Origin: Larimichthys crocea
Taxonomy: Eukaryota > Chordata > Actinopteri > Sciaenidae
Direction: 5' to 3'
NCBI RefSeq assembly: GCF_000972845.2
Contig: NC_040012.1
Coordinates: 9,713,552-9,777,551, forward strand
Length of the DNA stretch: 64,000 nt
Shown here: in pieces, positions 11,301 through 29,059 of the stretch
How the letters are laid out: each line of letters starts with the position of its first letter
Numbering within the stretch: the first letter of the stretch is position 1
Made by a program: the position numbers and the translations under genes
The notes under the pieces: model-generated
What the model saw: the letters and a program-made list of their open reading frames with translations, nothing else
What the model was told of the DNA's origin: nothing
Databases searched by the model: none

Positions 11301-14095
11301 TTGTGTTTAGCCCTAACTGATAGAGGTAATTTGGACAATCAGTTTGCACGGAGACATATTGCCCAGAGTTATGTCGTTAAAAGTAAAAAACAAAAGAACA
11401 GATGACTGTGTAACTTGGTTACGATGATTAAGACACCGATTCCGCTTTATTAAATTGAGGCTGACATTTACAGTAAAAAGAGCAACTTAATCAACACACC
11501 TGGAGGAAACTCAGGAGAGAAATTCATAATTAGAACAGTAATGTGAGCAGGAAATCGAAAGGAGAGAAAATAAATTATGTCTCCTTTATTCTGCTGGCTG
11601 TGATTGGACAGTTCATCTTCACCTTCATAAAAATGTTCACAGATGCCATGCATGATCTCTTGAGGTGTTAAGGTGGTAACACACTTCCTCTCCGGTGCCT
11701 GTCTGCATATTGAGCTCCAGTGATTGAATCTACTGTTAATTCTATCTTCCTCAAAGCTTCACAATGCTTTGAATCCCCTTAATCACATATTGAAAAGACT
11801 TTCATTCATCCTGTCACCCAGCTCAGGCGTCCTACTCCTCCATGTGACCTTGTGTGTTCAGACTCCCTCCTCCACTTGGCATTGTGCCCTCAGAGGGAAA
11901 AGTCTGCGCGTTCGTCGAATCACAAAAGCATAAATAATCATTCGTTGCTTGCGTGTGCATGTATCAATCTCACATGGCTATTTGTGGGTCTGTGTTGCAT
12001 AACATGAACACAGGGGAAGGTGTTAAATGAAGTGTTGTGGAGAAAGTCACATGTTCATATCTCTTGAGGGGAATAAAGATGTGTGGATGCTCGGGGCACG
12101 CCCCAGTTCAGCACAGTCAGAAAGTAATTAATCTGGACAAGGAAAGAAATCTATTTCTTTACCCCTCTTTCTTTTTTTTTTTGAGGGGGGGCAAAATAAG
12201 AGATGAATGCCTACTGTAATCCATGTGCGCTTCACTAGGCAGTATCATAGAACAGTACCAGGTCTGTGCAGGGACACTGTGAGAAGAGTTCTCCACTCAG
12301 TTTTGTGTTACATTTTGCAGCATTTCTTATTGCAGTCTGGTAAAATTCATATCTGTGGCGTCAAAGATCATCTCGACTGACAATATGAGACAGACATCAG
12401 AAGTGTGTTGGTGTAAATTAAGAAGATAATTACTTAAAAATGCAGTATGTTGTACTAGACTTTTGAAGAATAGGCAGAGTGCCATCTGCTGTTTGAGCAA
12501 AGCAAGACATGACATGCACCTACAAAGCAAAAGTATTAATAAAGGCATATAGTGAATTGCATTGAAAGATATGTGTGGTACATCACATTACCTTGATTCT
12601 GTATCAGACGGCATTTACACTGATAGTATACTGTGTTATACTCACACAGGCATGTCAAACATTAGGGATCACATTAAAGCAAACATGCCTTCCACACACA
12701 CTCATATGAACATTGAAGCTCCATATGTCAGTCAGCCCTTTACTATCATGTGGAGAACATCGAGCTACCTTCAGATGGCAGTGTTGTCGTCTACATCATG
12801 AAAGGTTGCAGGCCTGTGCTCTAATGTAGATTACACTAGAGCCTGGTGATCATCTGTAAAAGATATATATATATATATATATAAACTAAATGCTCATGTA
12901 CAACAAGTCAGGATGTGCTGTAAATAACTTGCCAGGGAGGAATTGCAACCTGTGATTTGATTTAAGGGTTATTTAACAGATTGTTGCCAAGGGGGAAGCA
13001 AAGCAACAGATGTAATATCTATTACTGATTTACTAAATTACAGCTGCCATCCTTGGGTAGTCTTTCAAATTCAAGGTTTATACAACGAAACAGACAAACG
13101 GATGCAACAGATTGATGATAGGAACAACAGAAATGTATACAGGATTAAAACTCATCCAGTGTTGCCAGTGAAATGTGAAACAGTAGAAATATAAGACCTA
13201 AACTCCACAAATGCTATCAACTTGGCTGTTAAAGTTGGAAACAAGTGCTGCACTCAGATCTGCTGCTTGCTGTTTCAGCACCACAGACAGCGACTTGAGG
13301 CAGAGGCTCTTCGGCGCATGTGCAAACAGCGAAATCGTGACTTTTTTTTTGGGATTATAATCCTGAATATGATTTAAAATGTTTTGCATCGTGTACATAG
13401 ATATAATGTAAGGAGAGCTCAGGTGGAGTTTGTGCGCCTGCTGATGTTCATTTATAGACTCAAATGTGCAAGCCCATCCATCTTTGTGATAAACTGACAA
13501 CCACGCAGCCTCTGTTGCTTGAATTTCTAGAGTCTCTGGCACACAAGGCAGAGTAAAGGAGCTGCACTGTAAACCTGTGCCATACTGTCGGGGTTTACTC
13601 TCTTCACTGGGCTACTACAAGTTGGAGGGAAGACGCATGCGTACTGACTTGAAGCAGCCGGTCGGGAAAAAAAGCCTTATGTGCCATCGGATGTAATCAA
13701 GGCAAAGAATTACCTCTTCTCGCTGTGCATACATGGTGAAATTGTAAGTACTGGTAGCAAACCGATGTATCATTGCACGGACATTTCGTGAGCGGAGCGT
13801 TTGGGGGCCGTTCCCCGGCGTTTTAAATGGCATGTCACTATCTTGGTGTACAGCGGGGCTTTTAACAGATCTAGGCAGTGTCTTTTCGGTGGTTGTCCAG
13901 GGCGATGAAGCTCTACGGTTCTTCATGGTGGCACTTTCCATTGATGTGATGTGTGTTGCTAATGCAATGGTCTCTGCTGCTGTTTTAAAAAATCCGTCCA
14001 AAGGGAACCAATTTCAATCCCAGTTTGTCGTTCACATTTCTGTGCTTACAGTTAAGAAGCGGTTTGGTTTATTTGGTGTTATCATGATTTACCCT

Positions 14096-14130
<35 letters not shown>

Positions 14131-17047
14131 GAATGGATACGACCACCCCCACCCCCCATTTCATCGTCTATAGCTGTTGAGTCAAGCCATAGCGTACTTG
14201 CAATTGTGTCAGCGTTGAAAGCACCCGACACCTAACGCGTAAAATATGCCATTTGGCACGAAAGACGCACGAAATCTGCAGCTGAAACCAACTCTGATCT
14301 GAGTAATAAAAAAAGAATAGAAGAAAAAAAAAAGGAAAGAGAGAAAGAAAGAAGCGCGCTCGGATCCATTTTAGAAATGACCAAATGGTATTGTATTCAC
14401 TGAAAGGCTGTGATAGAGCGATGCTGCGGTTATAGATTTGCAAGCTGCGCCTTCGCCTCCCCCCTCCCTCCCATGTACCAAATCTCCTGACATTTTTTTT
14501 TTTTAAGCATCGTTTCTTGTGTCAGGTAGTAGCCGGATGATGCCGTTGTTATGTGTGTGTGCGTGTGTGTGTGTGTGCGTGTGTGTGTGTTGGGTTGAGC
14601 GACAGCTTTGTTACATAAATGATCTGACAGGATTTGGCAGTTGTCTGACCTGGTGATGACACATTTGTTAAAATCAGACAAGAAAGAAGTCATTCTGTGA
14701 ATATAGGCCTTCAAACCTTCATGGAGATTCTGTTGAACATAACACAGTAGTAAATATCCAATGAAGATGGGAAATGTAGCCTAAAGATGCACGACAAAGT
14801 GTGTACTAATTCAAAAATAGACATGATTTTCATGTGCCTTTTATAGCGAACATCTTACACACACCATTTTGGATTATTTGGACATTAAGGCTGTGTTCAA
14901 AAATCAATCCAGACTGATCAACATGCATTTTCCACATGCAGTTAGTATGTATGAGGTAACATGCAGCCAGTTTTGAGATTAGAGGAGCAGAAACGTGCAG
15001 GACGGGTGCATATTTGGCAGCAGGAGAAACAAAACCAGCAAATGATTCGTCCATACTTTTGCCCTGAATAGAGCAAACGGCATTCCTTTACAGTGTGGCC
15101 TCTGGGCATGCCAGCACACGCTGCAGCCAGAGAGCAGCAGCACACAAATACATAGGTGTCAACTGGTGAGTGGTAAATTGAATAAATCTAATTAATCGTT
15201 ACCATGGTGAAAGTGATCAAAAAATGGATGCACTGGTGGATAATTTCACACTGGTGTTTGGTCTCGTTCTCCTCACTATGTGTTTTGCACTTGTATCTTG
15301 ACCTGCAATGCATGTGTATGAAAACCTCAGTTAAATACCATTCCTGACATCTAAAAGCTAAACTCGGTGCTTCTCCTCTTGTCTGTAGCCCATGGGATCA
15401 GAGCGGATGGAGATGCGAAAGAGGCAGATGTCGGTGCAGCAGGAGTCGGCAGCGGGGGGAACTGCACCGGCCCAGCAGGGCCAGCCGGGCCAGGCCAACC
15501 CACGGGGCTCAAATGCATGTTGCTTCTGCTGGTGCTGCTGCTGTAGCTGTTCCTGGTAGGTCTTTCTCTCCCTTCCTCTCCACCAGAGAACTCACTCAGC
15601 ATGGCCGACATTATTGCACACAGGACAGCACAGCCTGAGCTACTGTGTCTCAGCAGCAGGCTTCGGCTTGTGTCTTATGTTCTTGATATTTTTACATGTG
15701 ATCTGTGGACTCGTGTCCTGCAGCCGTGTTGAACATGCCTAAACATCAGCTAGTTATCTGCTGTCATTGTCAGAGGAATGTCTGCAGAATTTTTGGCTCG
15801 GGGAATTTGACTCTCATTATATTTTGACAGTGCAGACAGCACATTTAAAACAATTCAGATACAGACATACAGCTAAACAAATATTAAGCAATTAGTAGGA
15901 GCTGAACAACAGTCTATGTATACAATATAGTGAGAATTTATGTATCTGTCTGCTTTATCTACATATATAATGAGCATTTTTATCATCCGTTATTGTCTCA
16001 CTTAATCATATTTGAATTGTTTAGTTCATAAAATGTCAGAAAATTGTGAAATATATCCATCTCATTTTCCCAGACCCAAGGTGATGTCCTTAAATAGCTT
16101 TCAATCTAAAACCTAAAGATATATTTAGTTTACTATCATAGAAGGCGAATAACTAATATTATATTTCAGAGTCTGAGGTTGTTTTTATGTGTATATATAC
16201 ATTCTGTTTAGATGTGTGTATTGGGGTGAAGATATCTTTTATATGTTATTATAGTGTTTATGTTACACTTCATAACAACTTTTGCTGTCACATGTTACAT
16301 TTCCATGTCACCATTAGGAATGAAGACCGGGATGAGAGGAGCCGAAAGGCTTCTTATGACGTCAAAGAAGGGACCTCAGACTGTGAAGACTGGTCAGTTG
16401 GTTTCACTGCGCAAAGAAAATGACAAATCTGCAAAACATACGCATGGAAAAATAAATGTTCACTTGTTGCCCATGCTCTCTGCAGTCCTAAACCCACGCT
16501 GGAGGATGTGCGCTCATGGGGGCAGTCGTTTGACAAGCTGATGTGCTGCCCAGCGGGGAGGAACTCCTTCCGACAGTTTCTTCGCACCGAGTTCAGCGAG
16601 GAAAACATGCTCTTCTGGTTAGCCTGTGATGAATTCAGCAAAGAGGCCAATAAGAGTGCGATAGAGGAGAAGGCTCGGGTCATCTACGAGGACTACATCT
16701 CCATCCTCTCGCCTAAAGAGGTCTGACAGCTCTCGATAACACTGTGTTATTAAAAATATGTTGATTTCAATGGTGAAAACTGACTTAGAATTAGATGAGA
16801 AGATTGATACGTTGTACTTGCTCTCCTTCCTTAACTTACCCTTGTTCTTGACTCTCAGGTGAGCCTTGACTCCCGCGTGCGCGAGGCGATCAACAGGAAC
16901 ATGCAGGAACCCACCTTGCACACGTTCGACGACGCCCAGCTGCAGATCTACACACTAATGCAAAGAGACTCGTATCCCCGCTACATGAACTCCCCAGCCT
17001 ACAAAAACCTGCTCAACACTCTGTCAGAGCAGTCCCCCGAATCTTAG
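8400..17047 (+). CDS. RGS20: Regulator of G-protein signalling 20 (RZ subfamily)
   Basis: RGS20 is a GTPase-activating protein for Gz and Gi alpha subunits. The RZ subfamily is anchored to membranes by a palmitoylated cysteine string. Coding exons are 8400-8609, 15389-15555, 16318-16392, 16486-16720 and 16859-17047; phases fit and give 291 aa. Exon 1 encodes a Trp/Arg-rich 70-residue extension (motifs RWIRHTRALMWQWIRG). Exon 2 begins PMGSERMEMRKRQM, the usual short-form start (ATG 15392, giving 220 aa), then NACCFCWCCCCSCS, the cysteine string. Exons 4-5 carry the RGS box, with FLRTEFSEENMLFW, KARVIYEDYISILSPKE and DDAQLQIYTLM, ending NTLSEQSPES. MGSERMEMRKRQM and the place beside ATP6V1H and TCEA1 favour RGS20 over RGS17 or RGS19. 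The first exon is joined across a 6.8 kb intron by phase and is less certain than the rest. Confidence 0.92.
9711..9779 (+). repeat. TGATA pentanucleotide microsatellite
   Basis: About fourteen uninterrupted units of TGATA, ending where 'tgatgatcagc' begins. Confidence 0.97.
13714..13926 (-). CDS. Possible coding first exon, antisense inside RGS20 intron 1; not recognised
   Basis: On the minus strand an ATG at 13926 sits in an ideal Kozak context, GCCACCATGA. It opens 71 codons beginning MKNRRASSPWTTTEKTLP and ending NFTMYAQREE, directly followed by a GTAATT donor at 13713. The reading is basic, rich in Ser/Thr/Arg, and the DNA has more CpG than its surroundings. The upstream minus-strand sequence (13927-14450) could be a leader; the same frame is open upstream to 14001. 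No family is recognised and no second exon was found, so a non-coding RNA or chance ORF is equally possible. Confidence 0.22.
14095..14130 (+). repeat. T-rich homopolymer tract
   Basis: About 35 bases that are nearly all T, broken only by one short C-containing interruption. Confidence 0.9.
14552..14590 (+). repeat. GT dinucleotide microsatellite
   Basis: A GT run with two GC interruptions in the RGS20 first intron. The minus-strand ORF across it (threonine/histidine alternation) is an artefact of the repeat. Confidence 0.95.
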
Positions 17048-17997
17048 GGTGGTGATGACCTGTGATCTTTTAACTGTCTTTATTCCCTCCTCTCCTCCCC
17101 CCTCAACCCCCGCATCCTTATTCCCCTTTTTAAAAAAAAAAATTTCTTTGTATGTTCAGTGTAGGATTACATAAACCGGGCCTCGGGCCTGGCCCCTACC
17201 AGGGATCTCAGCGCTATTGTGATCTGCACCTGACCGAAGACACTCAGGTCTCAAAATCTCCCGAGGGCTCGACATCACAAGTACTGCTACTGATCAACAT
17301 AGCAAAACACTCCAAAGGAATATGAATACATTTTGTTTCTGTTTCCTTTTTCTTTCTTTTGATAGAAATAATCTATTTTATTTGTGTTCAGAGTTTTTTA
17401 TGGTCTGTTGTTTTTTTGTATGATTGTTTGGGGGGAAAAAATGATTCCTACTGTAGACTATATATTTATGAGTTTGTAAATAGAAAAAAAAATGGAATTG
17501 TGGGTATTTTATGTAGAAACGCCTGGTTCTATTTACTGCGTATGAAAATCAAAGCTCAAGTCAAAGGCTACATGTTAGCTCTACTTGCAGGCAGCTTTGT
17601 GGGGTACTGTATGATTTGGTTTCACCCTGTTTTGTTACCTAACCTCACACTTTGGTACCTGTGACAGCGACTTGGCAACTCCAGTTCATGCAGAAACTGT
17701 GCGTGAGTGAAACTGCTAAAAGTGTGGTTATCTGTGAAGTAACAGAAAGTGACAATAGCTCTTGTCATGGTGTGCAATTTGTTTCCTTAAGAAACTAAAA
17801 TCAGTGATGGAAGGGTATTTTTCAACTTTCTTTACTCCATCTTAGCCACAGAAGATTGCCTATTTAGGATAGTTTTTGTTCATTCAAGTGTTACTCAATG
17901 CACACCTCATAGGTTTAATATAGTTTTACCAGTGTGATAAAAGAATCTAAGTAATTCTATTTACCAGATAAAGTATTTTTTATTTATATCTATTGCC

Positions 17998-18003
17998 AAT
18001 AAA
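17998..18003 (+). promoter_or_regulatory. RGS20: RGS20 polyadenylation signal
   Basis: AATAAA about 950 bases after the RGS20 stop codon. The intervening 3' UTR is AT-rich with no further coding. No earlier canonical signal was seen between the stop and this site. Confidence 0.7.
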
Positions 18004-21000
18004 GAAAAACCAACAAGTACAAATTATATTGAAGTCCTATGGTGGAGTTAACTATACGGTTAGGTTAGGTTAGGTAGGTAAATTTGGGTAACACTTTATT
18101 TTAAAGGTCTGTAATTAATTTTGCCTATGAAAAATAACAATATCTTTGAAAGACGTGTTCCTCTTTAATCCAAGCAAATATGCATTCCTTATTCATGTAT
18201 GATTGGATACTTAAAGGAAGGGTACGATTTTAAATGAAGGAATATTAACACCTCTTATTTGTGTGCTAAATGTAAAGCTACAGCCACAGGCCAATCAGCT
18301 CATCTTAGCACAAATACTGGAAACAGAGGGAAACAGCTAGCCTGTGCCTCTGCCCAAATTAACAAAATCTTGAATAGGAAAAGCTCGATAATTAACATAA
18401 TAGCTTGTATGTTTAATCTGTACAAACAATTGTGTAGAGACTCCAGGAAGTTACTGCTTCACCTAAAACAGCCATTTCTTAGATTTTTACAATTTGCATG
18501 GACTTAACAAACAAGATATGATGTTATGTATGTATAGATGGGCTTATAGGAGTGTCTGTTTACCCCCTGTTCCCAGTCTTTATGCTAAGCTTAGCTAATT
18601 GGCCGCTGTCTCTAGCTGGATGTTCATCTTACAGATATGACAGTGGTGTTGATTTTCTCATCTAATGAAAGCAAATAAGAGTATGTAATTCTATATGTAT
18701 TCTAACTTGTACATTTGCCTGGAGACAAATTTGACATTTCTTCAAGTTTAGATAACAATTATTTTGAATTAATTGGAATTATCTTTGGTAAACTTCTCAA
18801 AAAATTACAGACAAGTAAAATAAAGCGTCACCAAAACGTTGCGAGATTGACGATTTTGGACAGCAGGTGGAGTCATTTGCGTATCATCCTGCAAGGTTTT
18901 CGACTTGAAAAATTGCCCACCTGCAATATGAAGTTGACTTCTGATCGAAATCGACTCTGGGGGTCAGGCCAGGTTAGCAGCAACACCAAAGCTACCACGT
19001 AAACTGTGTTCATACGCTCATCGAGAGCCTTTCCATTGACTACAATTGGAGTTGCCAAGTGTTAAATACTTTTATGTATTCTGATAGTTTTAGTTGAATT
19101 ACTTTGTTGCCTCACAAACATGTCACTCAAAGACAAGATCCTCACATGGGGAAGTGCCTTGACATTCAATTTTATGACATCTTTCTCATGGGCAACAGTT
19201 GTTTTCAGACTTTTGCCATAAAGGTGGTTACTGGAGCACGAGACCAGTTTACTGGAAATTGTCCCTTTCTTTGGCCAAATTATCGCATGTGTTTTGTCTT
19301 GATTCCTTAGTCGTGACCACATCAGTCCATTCTGATAGCGCTACCAAACAGTATGGCAGAGGGTGATGACAACACATGTCTATTTGCTGAGGACAAACAA
19401 AGATCAATGGATAGGGCTGGTTGATCTGAACTCCTTGCCAACCTGTGTGCTTCACGGTGGCACTTCTACTTGTCTTAGAGTTAACTTTAACTTACTATGT
19501 GCAATTTGAGCTGATGGATACACCGCGCAGATCAACCTCAAAACACAATCTAAGCCAATGGTTTGGAGTGATGCCTATAAATGTTGTTTCCTCTTCTGTT
19601 TACTATATGAAATGTGTTATTTTGCGCTGAGTTTACTGAAGAATACATTTTTAAAAAACAAATAATGTGAATGTTTACAGTATATGGTTTAGTTTTTTTT
19701 TTTCTGCTACTCTCCAAGAAAATAATGACTTGTGGGCATTTTGATTGAGATAAAATAAAGCACAATAATTTTACTGACTCTGGTATGATTTGATCACAAC
19801 AACACATCAATTGCTAAAACTTTCCTGGAAAAAAAAGCAACATATCAAAATATTGTTCTGACTTGTCACTTTACCTTACTGAATTGAGAGGATGTACGCT
19901 TGTATGTAACTGTCGTACTGTCGTATTAACTTACGGACATCAAAGTATCAGCAACAAGCATTTATTTTTTATTCAAAAGAAAAGCAAGATTTATTCCTGG
20001 AAAAAAAACAGCCTCAGCTTCAACTTCTAATAGATGGAAGGCTCACAGTGTGATGATATTGTATATTGTAAATAAATAACATTATCATCAGCATACATGT
20101 GAACATTTGCACATTATTACCAATATTGTTAATATAAATTGTAAATAAGAGTGGTCCTTGGATGGAACCCTGAGGCACACCTTTATGTTACGGGAGTTAG
20201 AGGTGATGCCTTCACACCAACGGACAAGTTTTAGGTTGTTAAATGCCATTTTTGCCACCAGGATCAAGACCCGACATTTATTGATTAGTTCAGTTTGTAC
20301 TTACCAATCATATGTAGCAGTAAAGGATTGAAATTAAGTTAAAGATGTACAATATTATTCTATTAAGCAAGTGTTTGAGGTCCTGGATACCCCAGGACTT
20401 TCTTTAAGTGATCAAAAAGCATATATTGTCACTTAAAGAAATTATGAGATTTCCCAATTTTATGAGAATTGCTCATAAATATGATTTTGAACTTTGATGA
20501 TGTGGCTCAGAAGAAAATTATGCATTAGTGCTGTGTGGGGGTCTCAAACATTTTCTCCACCTGTGACAGTACTTTTTATATCATGTACACATGTAGACTA
20601 TCCAAATAAGATGTTAACAACAATGTGTTTGAATTTGTAATTAATTTTGAGAAAGGAAAGTCCACAAAACACAATTTGTGCCAACATAAGGACATGTTGT
20701 CTATGAGTTGTACGCATTTCAACCAAAGAGTGATGTACTTTCTCATCTGTTTGCACAAAATATTAGGAGCATTTACCAAGAGACTGAAAAGATAAATGCA
20801 GAAGACAGAAATCACCATCAATAATGATTTAGTTTCTTATTCTTCTAGCATTTTGACTGAGACAAAAAAAAACACCACAACAAATCTAAATACTGTCCTG
20901 AGAGACTTTTCACTTGAATGGCTTTATTTTGTGGTAAGCAATAAAGGATTTTAATGTATCAGTGAATAAATTAAGGATGTTGTTTGCACAAAATATTAGG

Positions 21001-21546
21001 ATCTTTCTGCATCCAACTTATCAGGTCAATCTAGATAAAGAAAATCATTAATTTATGCTGCTCTCTTGCTGTGTTAACTTTTCTTTAAAGGTACAAATTT
21101 AATAATAAAGAGAAGTGATGTTACACACAGCTTAATATATTTAATTCGTCGTTCTTAGGTGACATTTTAGCAATGCAGCCTTCCTCAAGTTCAATGATTA
21201 AACCGTCTTGAGAGACTGATCCGGGTTCAGTTGTGTGAGGGTTAGGCAGAACAACTGCTTGTCAACGTAAGAGTGGCTGCACCTGGCAATTAAAACTCGA
21301 GGAAAGGGAAACAATTGTGTGGCTTCTCTGGTCCAGCCAATAACATTATCCTGTCCCCGGACAGATTACAATATGCATACATCAGCATTCACTTTGATGT
21401 GATGAATATTCCACCAATAACAAATGTATACTCCTTGACACACGCGCACACATCCTTAATTGCATTAGTATAATGTTCAAGGCTCACGTAACCAGGAGAG
21501 ACTGAAGACTAATGAAAAGCAATTCTTTTTAATCAAATGATTACAC
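18004..21546. other. Intergenic between the convergent RGS20 and TCEA1 genes
   Basis: AT-rich sequence without a supportable gene. It contains a short GGTTA run at 18058-18077 and a degraded LINE reverse-transcriptase piece at 20050-20260. The ORFs of 60-95 codons here have no exon-like borders or recognisable residues. Confidence 0.6.
20050..20260 (-). mobile_element. Degraded LINE reverse-transcriptase fragment
   Basis: Reading the minus strand across two frames gives the reverse-transcriptase signature VPQGSI.GPLLF..YINN and then YADDNVIY, the block holding the catalytic aspartates of non-LTR retrotransposons. A frameshift lies between the two blocks and no flanking ORF remains, so the copy is dead. 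Confidence 0.75.
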
Positions 21547-21552
21547 TTTATT
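21547..21552 (-). promoter_or_regulatory. TCEA1: TCEA1 polyadenylation signal
   Basis: AATAAA on the minus strand (TTTATT on plus), about 365 bases after the TCEA1 stop codon. This is a normal distance for the 3' UTR. Confidence 0.6.
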
Positions 21553-21916
21553 GGGAAATTAAATAAAACAATGCAATGTTGTGAGGGGAAAGCAAAACAA
21601 CATTGTCCAAAGTGTTAAAACTACATATAAAAAATGCAGATAAAAGAGAATAAGACAAGACTGATCGCATATATCTGACAGTGAGAAATGACTAATGACA
21701 ATAGTAAAATATTTTGGGGGAGGGTGTTCGGGGAACTGACAATGACCTCAATCTATGAACAGGATATTTATTCAAACGGTAACCGCAGTGGCATCTTTGT
21801 ATGGCATGTTGTACACCATGTACCACAGAATGCAAAGCTCCAATCTGTTGCAGAGAGACAGAACCTGGTCCAGGAATTTTGCTACTTGTCCGAGTACCGT
21901 GGAAATGCCCGCAGAC

Positions 21917-26501
<4,585 letters not shown>

Positions 26502-26760
26502 GTTGACTGATTTAATGGTGAATCCGAAAAAAAAAAAAAATCAGGAACAAAACGAGGGAGGAAAGAAAGTCAATTCGCGACAAAGACCACGCCACTGAAC
26601 TGAAAGCGGCGGCGGCGGCGTCAGCAGCGGCGGCGGCGGCGTCTACTTGACGGACCGGCAGGGACCGCACACCGATCCGCTGTGTGTGAGTAGCAGACCT
26701 GACCAGTCGATGCACGATGAGGGGGAGTTAATCGAAACCAGAACTAAAGATTCATCTGAG
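26502..26760 (-). promoter_or_regulatory. TCEA1: TCEA1 5' UTR and promoter region with GCG repeats
   Basis: Upstream of the TCEA1 start the sequence becomes GC-rich with GCG-type repeats at 26606-26642. From about 26100 to 26700 CpG is far more frequent than in the flanks, so this is the CpG-rich promoter of a housekeeping gene. No TATA box is apparent. Confidence 0.55.
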
Positions 26761-27256
26761 AGCTGTGATATCAGAAAATATTCATCAGACAAGGGCGGCA
26801 AAAAAACAACAACAACATGATTTTATATTATGTATTTTTTCTCCAGTTCTTCACAAACACTTGTTTTTTTTGTGACCACAACAAAACAAACATTTTCTGC
26901 AGTGCCGCCCTCTGATCTTAGATGGCGCCAAAGAAAACATAATCCCATTTGTAGTCCAAACAAGTGGTTGCAAGATACATCTGAGATAGATTCTTAATGT
27001 TATGCATGAATGGTAGAAATTTACAATAAGGCCATGATAAATTGTACTAAAAAATTAAGGTATATTGTTACTTATTACTACAGTGCAGCAGCAATAACCA
27101 TCATGGAAGTCTTCATTTTCAATGTGAAAAGTGTAAAATATATAAGTATGCATGCAGTGAATGAAATGTATTCATTCTGCTGCTTTGTTTTAAGGTAGGA
27201 GCTAAAAATATATTTAATTGTTGCCCTGTCTAAATGATCTATGAACAGCTTCTTAG

Positions 27257-27259
27257 ATG

Positions 27260-27303
<44 letters not shown>

Positions 27304-27375
27304 CTTTATTGATCCTGAAGGAAATTCAAGCATCCAGTAGCAGTATGCAGACATACATTAGAGATAACACAGTAT
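27257..27375 (+). mobile_element. GATA microsatellite plus retroposon 3' tail
   Basis: About eleven GATA units (27257-27303) run into 'actttattgatcctgaagg' and 'aaattcaagcatccagtag', the usual start of a fish retroposon remnant that is typically preceded by GATA repeats. Confidence 0.6.
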
Positions 27376-27784
27376 CCATATGTTAAAATTAGCCTGAGAT
27401 AGATAAATATGTACAGAGAAATTAAACATTTATAGCAACATTTTAAAAAATTACCTGGTTAGTGTTGTGAAGAAATTGTTGAAGTCAAAGGGCAATGGTA
27501 AGGTCAAGAAGGAAGAAAGTGTTCAGGAGCCTCTGATGTCTTATGCTTTATTATTTATTGACGCTTGGCCAAGGAGAATTAGAGACACTCTCAAAGTTCA
27601 TCAGAAGTGCCTGAGTTGGTCCCATAGGGTCTTCGACCCTGGCCACCACAGTGTTGAGATAGACTGGCACCTACTGTTCTCAACCAAAGCCAAACAACTA
27701 ATACTGCCGAAGACCTCAAGATCCACACGTGACCTCGTGTAACCTAAGGATAGAAAATTCCATAACATTTGGCACTGTCAAGCA

Positions 27785-28095
27785 AGAAGAAGAAGAAGGT
27801 TCCTGGTCTCGACCCCGGCTGGGGCCTTTCTGAGTGCATGTTCTGCCCGTCTCTGCATGGGTTCACTCCAGGTACTTTGGCTTCCTCCCACAGTCCAAAA
27901 ATTAATTGGTGACTCTAAATTGCCCTTTGGTGTTAAGTGAGTGTAAATTGTTGTTTGTCTCTGTGTGCCCTGTGATGAACTAGCGACTTGTCCAGGGTGT
28001 ACCCCGCCTTTCGCCCTAAATTAACTGGTATAGGCTCCAGTCCCACTGTGACCCTGATAAGGATAACAGTTACAGAAAATGGATGGGTGATAATA
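27785..28095 (+). mobile_element. LINE2-type retroposon 3' end
   Basis: Recognisable order of motifs: 'ctgcatgggttcactccagg', 'cttcctcccacagtccaaaa', 'ttggtgactctaaattgcc', 'gtccagggtgtaccccgcc', 'taggctccagtcccactg', 'cagaaaatggatggg'. These form the 3' tail of a very abundant fish LINE2-like family. No reverse-transcriptase ORF is retained. Confidence 0.8.
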
Positions 28096-29059
28096 AACAT
28101 AACAGTTGCATGTGCAGGGTATAAATATCTTTATTTTGCTCCAAGCAGTAGTTTCCAGTTATCACTGGATTATTAACTGTAATTAACAGTCTACAGGCTT
28201 TCGGTGGATTCATGACTTTTGATGAAGGCATGGCCGTCGCCTAGACGAAACCTGTGACCTCGCAGTAATAGGATCTCGGCCATCATGGTGGCACACTGTT
28301 GATCTTATACTGCATTTATATGGCACCGATTGACTCCCTAATTTGGATTTCACTAATCCAAACAAATCAACATGTGACATACCAGCTAGTCACTGAAGGT
28401 TAGGCATTTACTGCAAATGATTTGAGCAAAAAAATGTGAAGTGCCACCAATTATAGTAGATAAAATGTACAATATATAGTACCAAAATGTCAAATACTGT
28501 GCCAAAATTCACATTATCTTTTTTGGTTTATGAGAGAACACACTATCAAAACGATTAACAACGCTTTTATTTTATTCTTATCCTTACATACACATGATGT
28601 AATGACATTTACTTTTACTTGACTCTGTTTGTCCTATACAGACCCTTCCTTTACACCCCCCCACCAGCCAGTCTCCATCTCATAGTAAGCTGCACATGCT
28701 AGTGGGAGGTATTAACAGCTTTTACTCAGTCAGGGGCAGTTGGTAACTGGCACACTGTTTACTTACTGGAATATGGTGACACCGCTCTCACCCCCTGATG
28801 CAATTAGATAATTAGCCACTGAAAAAAATTCAAGTCTAGTACATGGTGCAAAGCTTTGGATACACTGTGTTAGTCTTCTGAATTTGCATGCATGCTCTAT
28901 TCCAGAAATTATGGTTGCAATTACACTAGCAATTATATTCCAAAAGTGCAAATACAGAGCCTTTGTGTGCTCTAAAATCTGATAGTGGATGCCTGCTGTG
29001 AGGTAAAAGTGCTGTCTTAAGACCTTGTTCTCCCTCATGCTGTCAGCAAGTGCGCAGAA

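Larger units (their letters stand above)
8610..15388. other. RGS20 intron 1: repeats, one possible antisense exon, otherwise nothing recognised
   Basis: Holds a pentanucleotide microsatellite (9711-9779), a MITE end (9930-9966), a TA repeat (12862-12883), a T-tract (14095-14130) and a GT repeat (14552-14590). The stretch 13.6-14.45 kb is richer in CpG than the rest and carries a minus-strand ORF with exon-like features, listed separately. Nothing else supports a gene. Confidence 0.6.

Noticed and set aside
13198..13542. 114-codon minus-strand ORF in RGS20 intron 1
   Set aside because: Separated by several stops from the better ORF at 13615-14001, with no Kozak context or donor; not supported.
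14430..14714. Minus-strand ORF with a His/Thr repeat
   Set aside because: Translation of the GT microsatellite.
18058..18077. GGTTA tandem units, telomere-like
   Set aside because: Only a few units and not the vertebrate TTAGGG; a short chance microsatellite.
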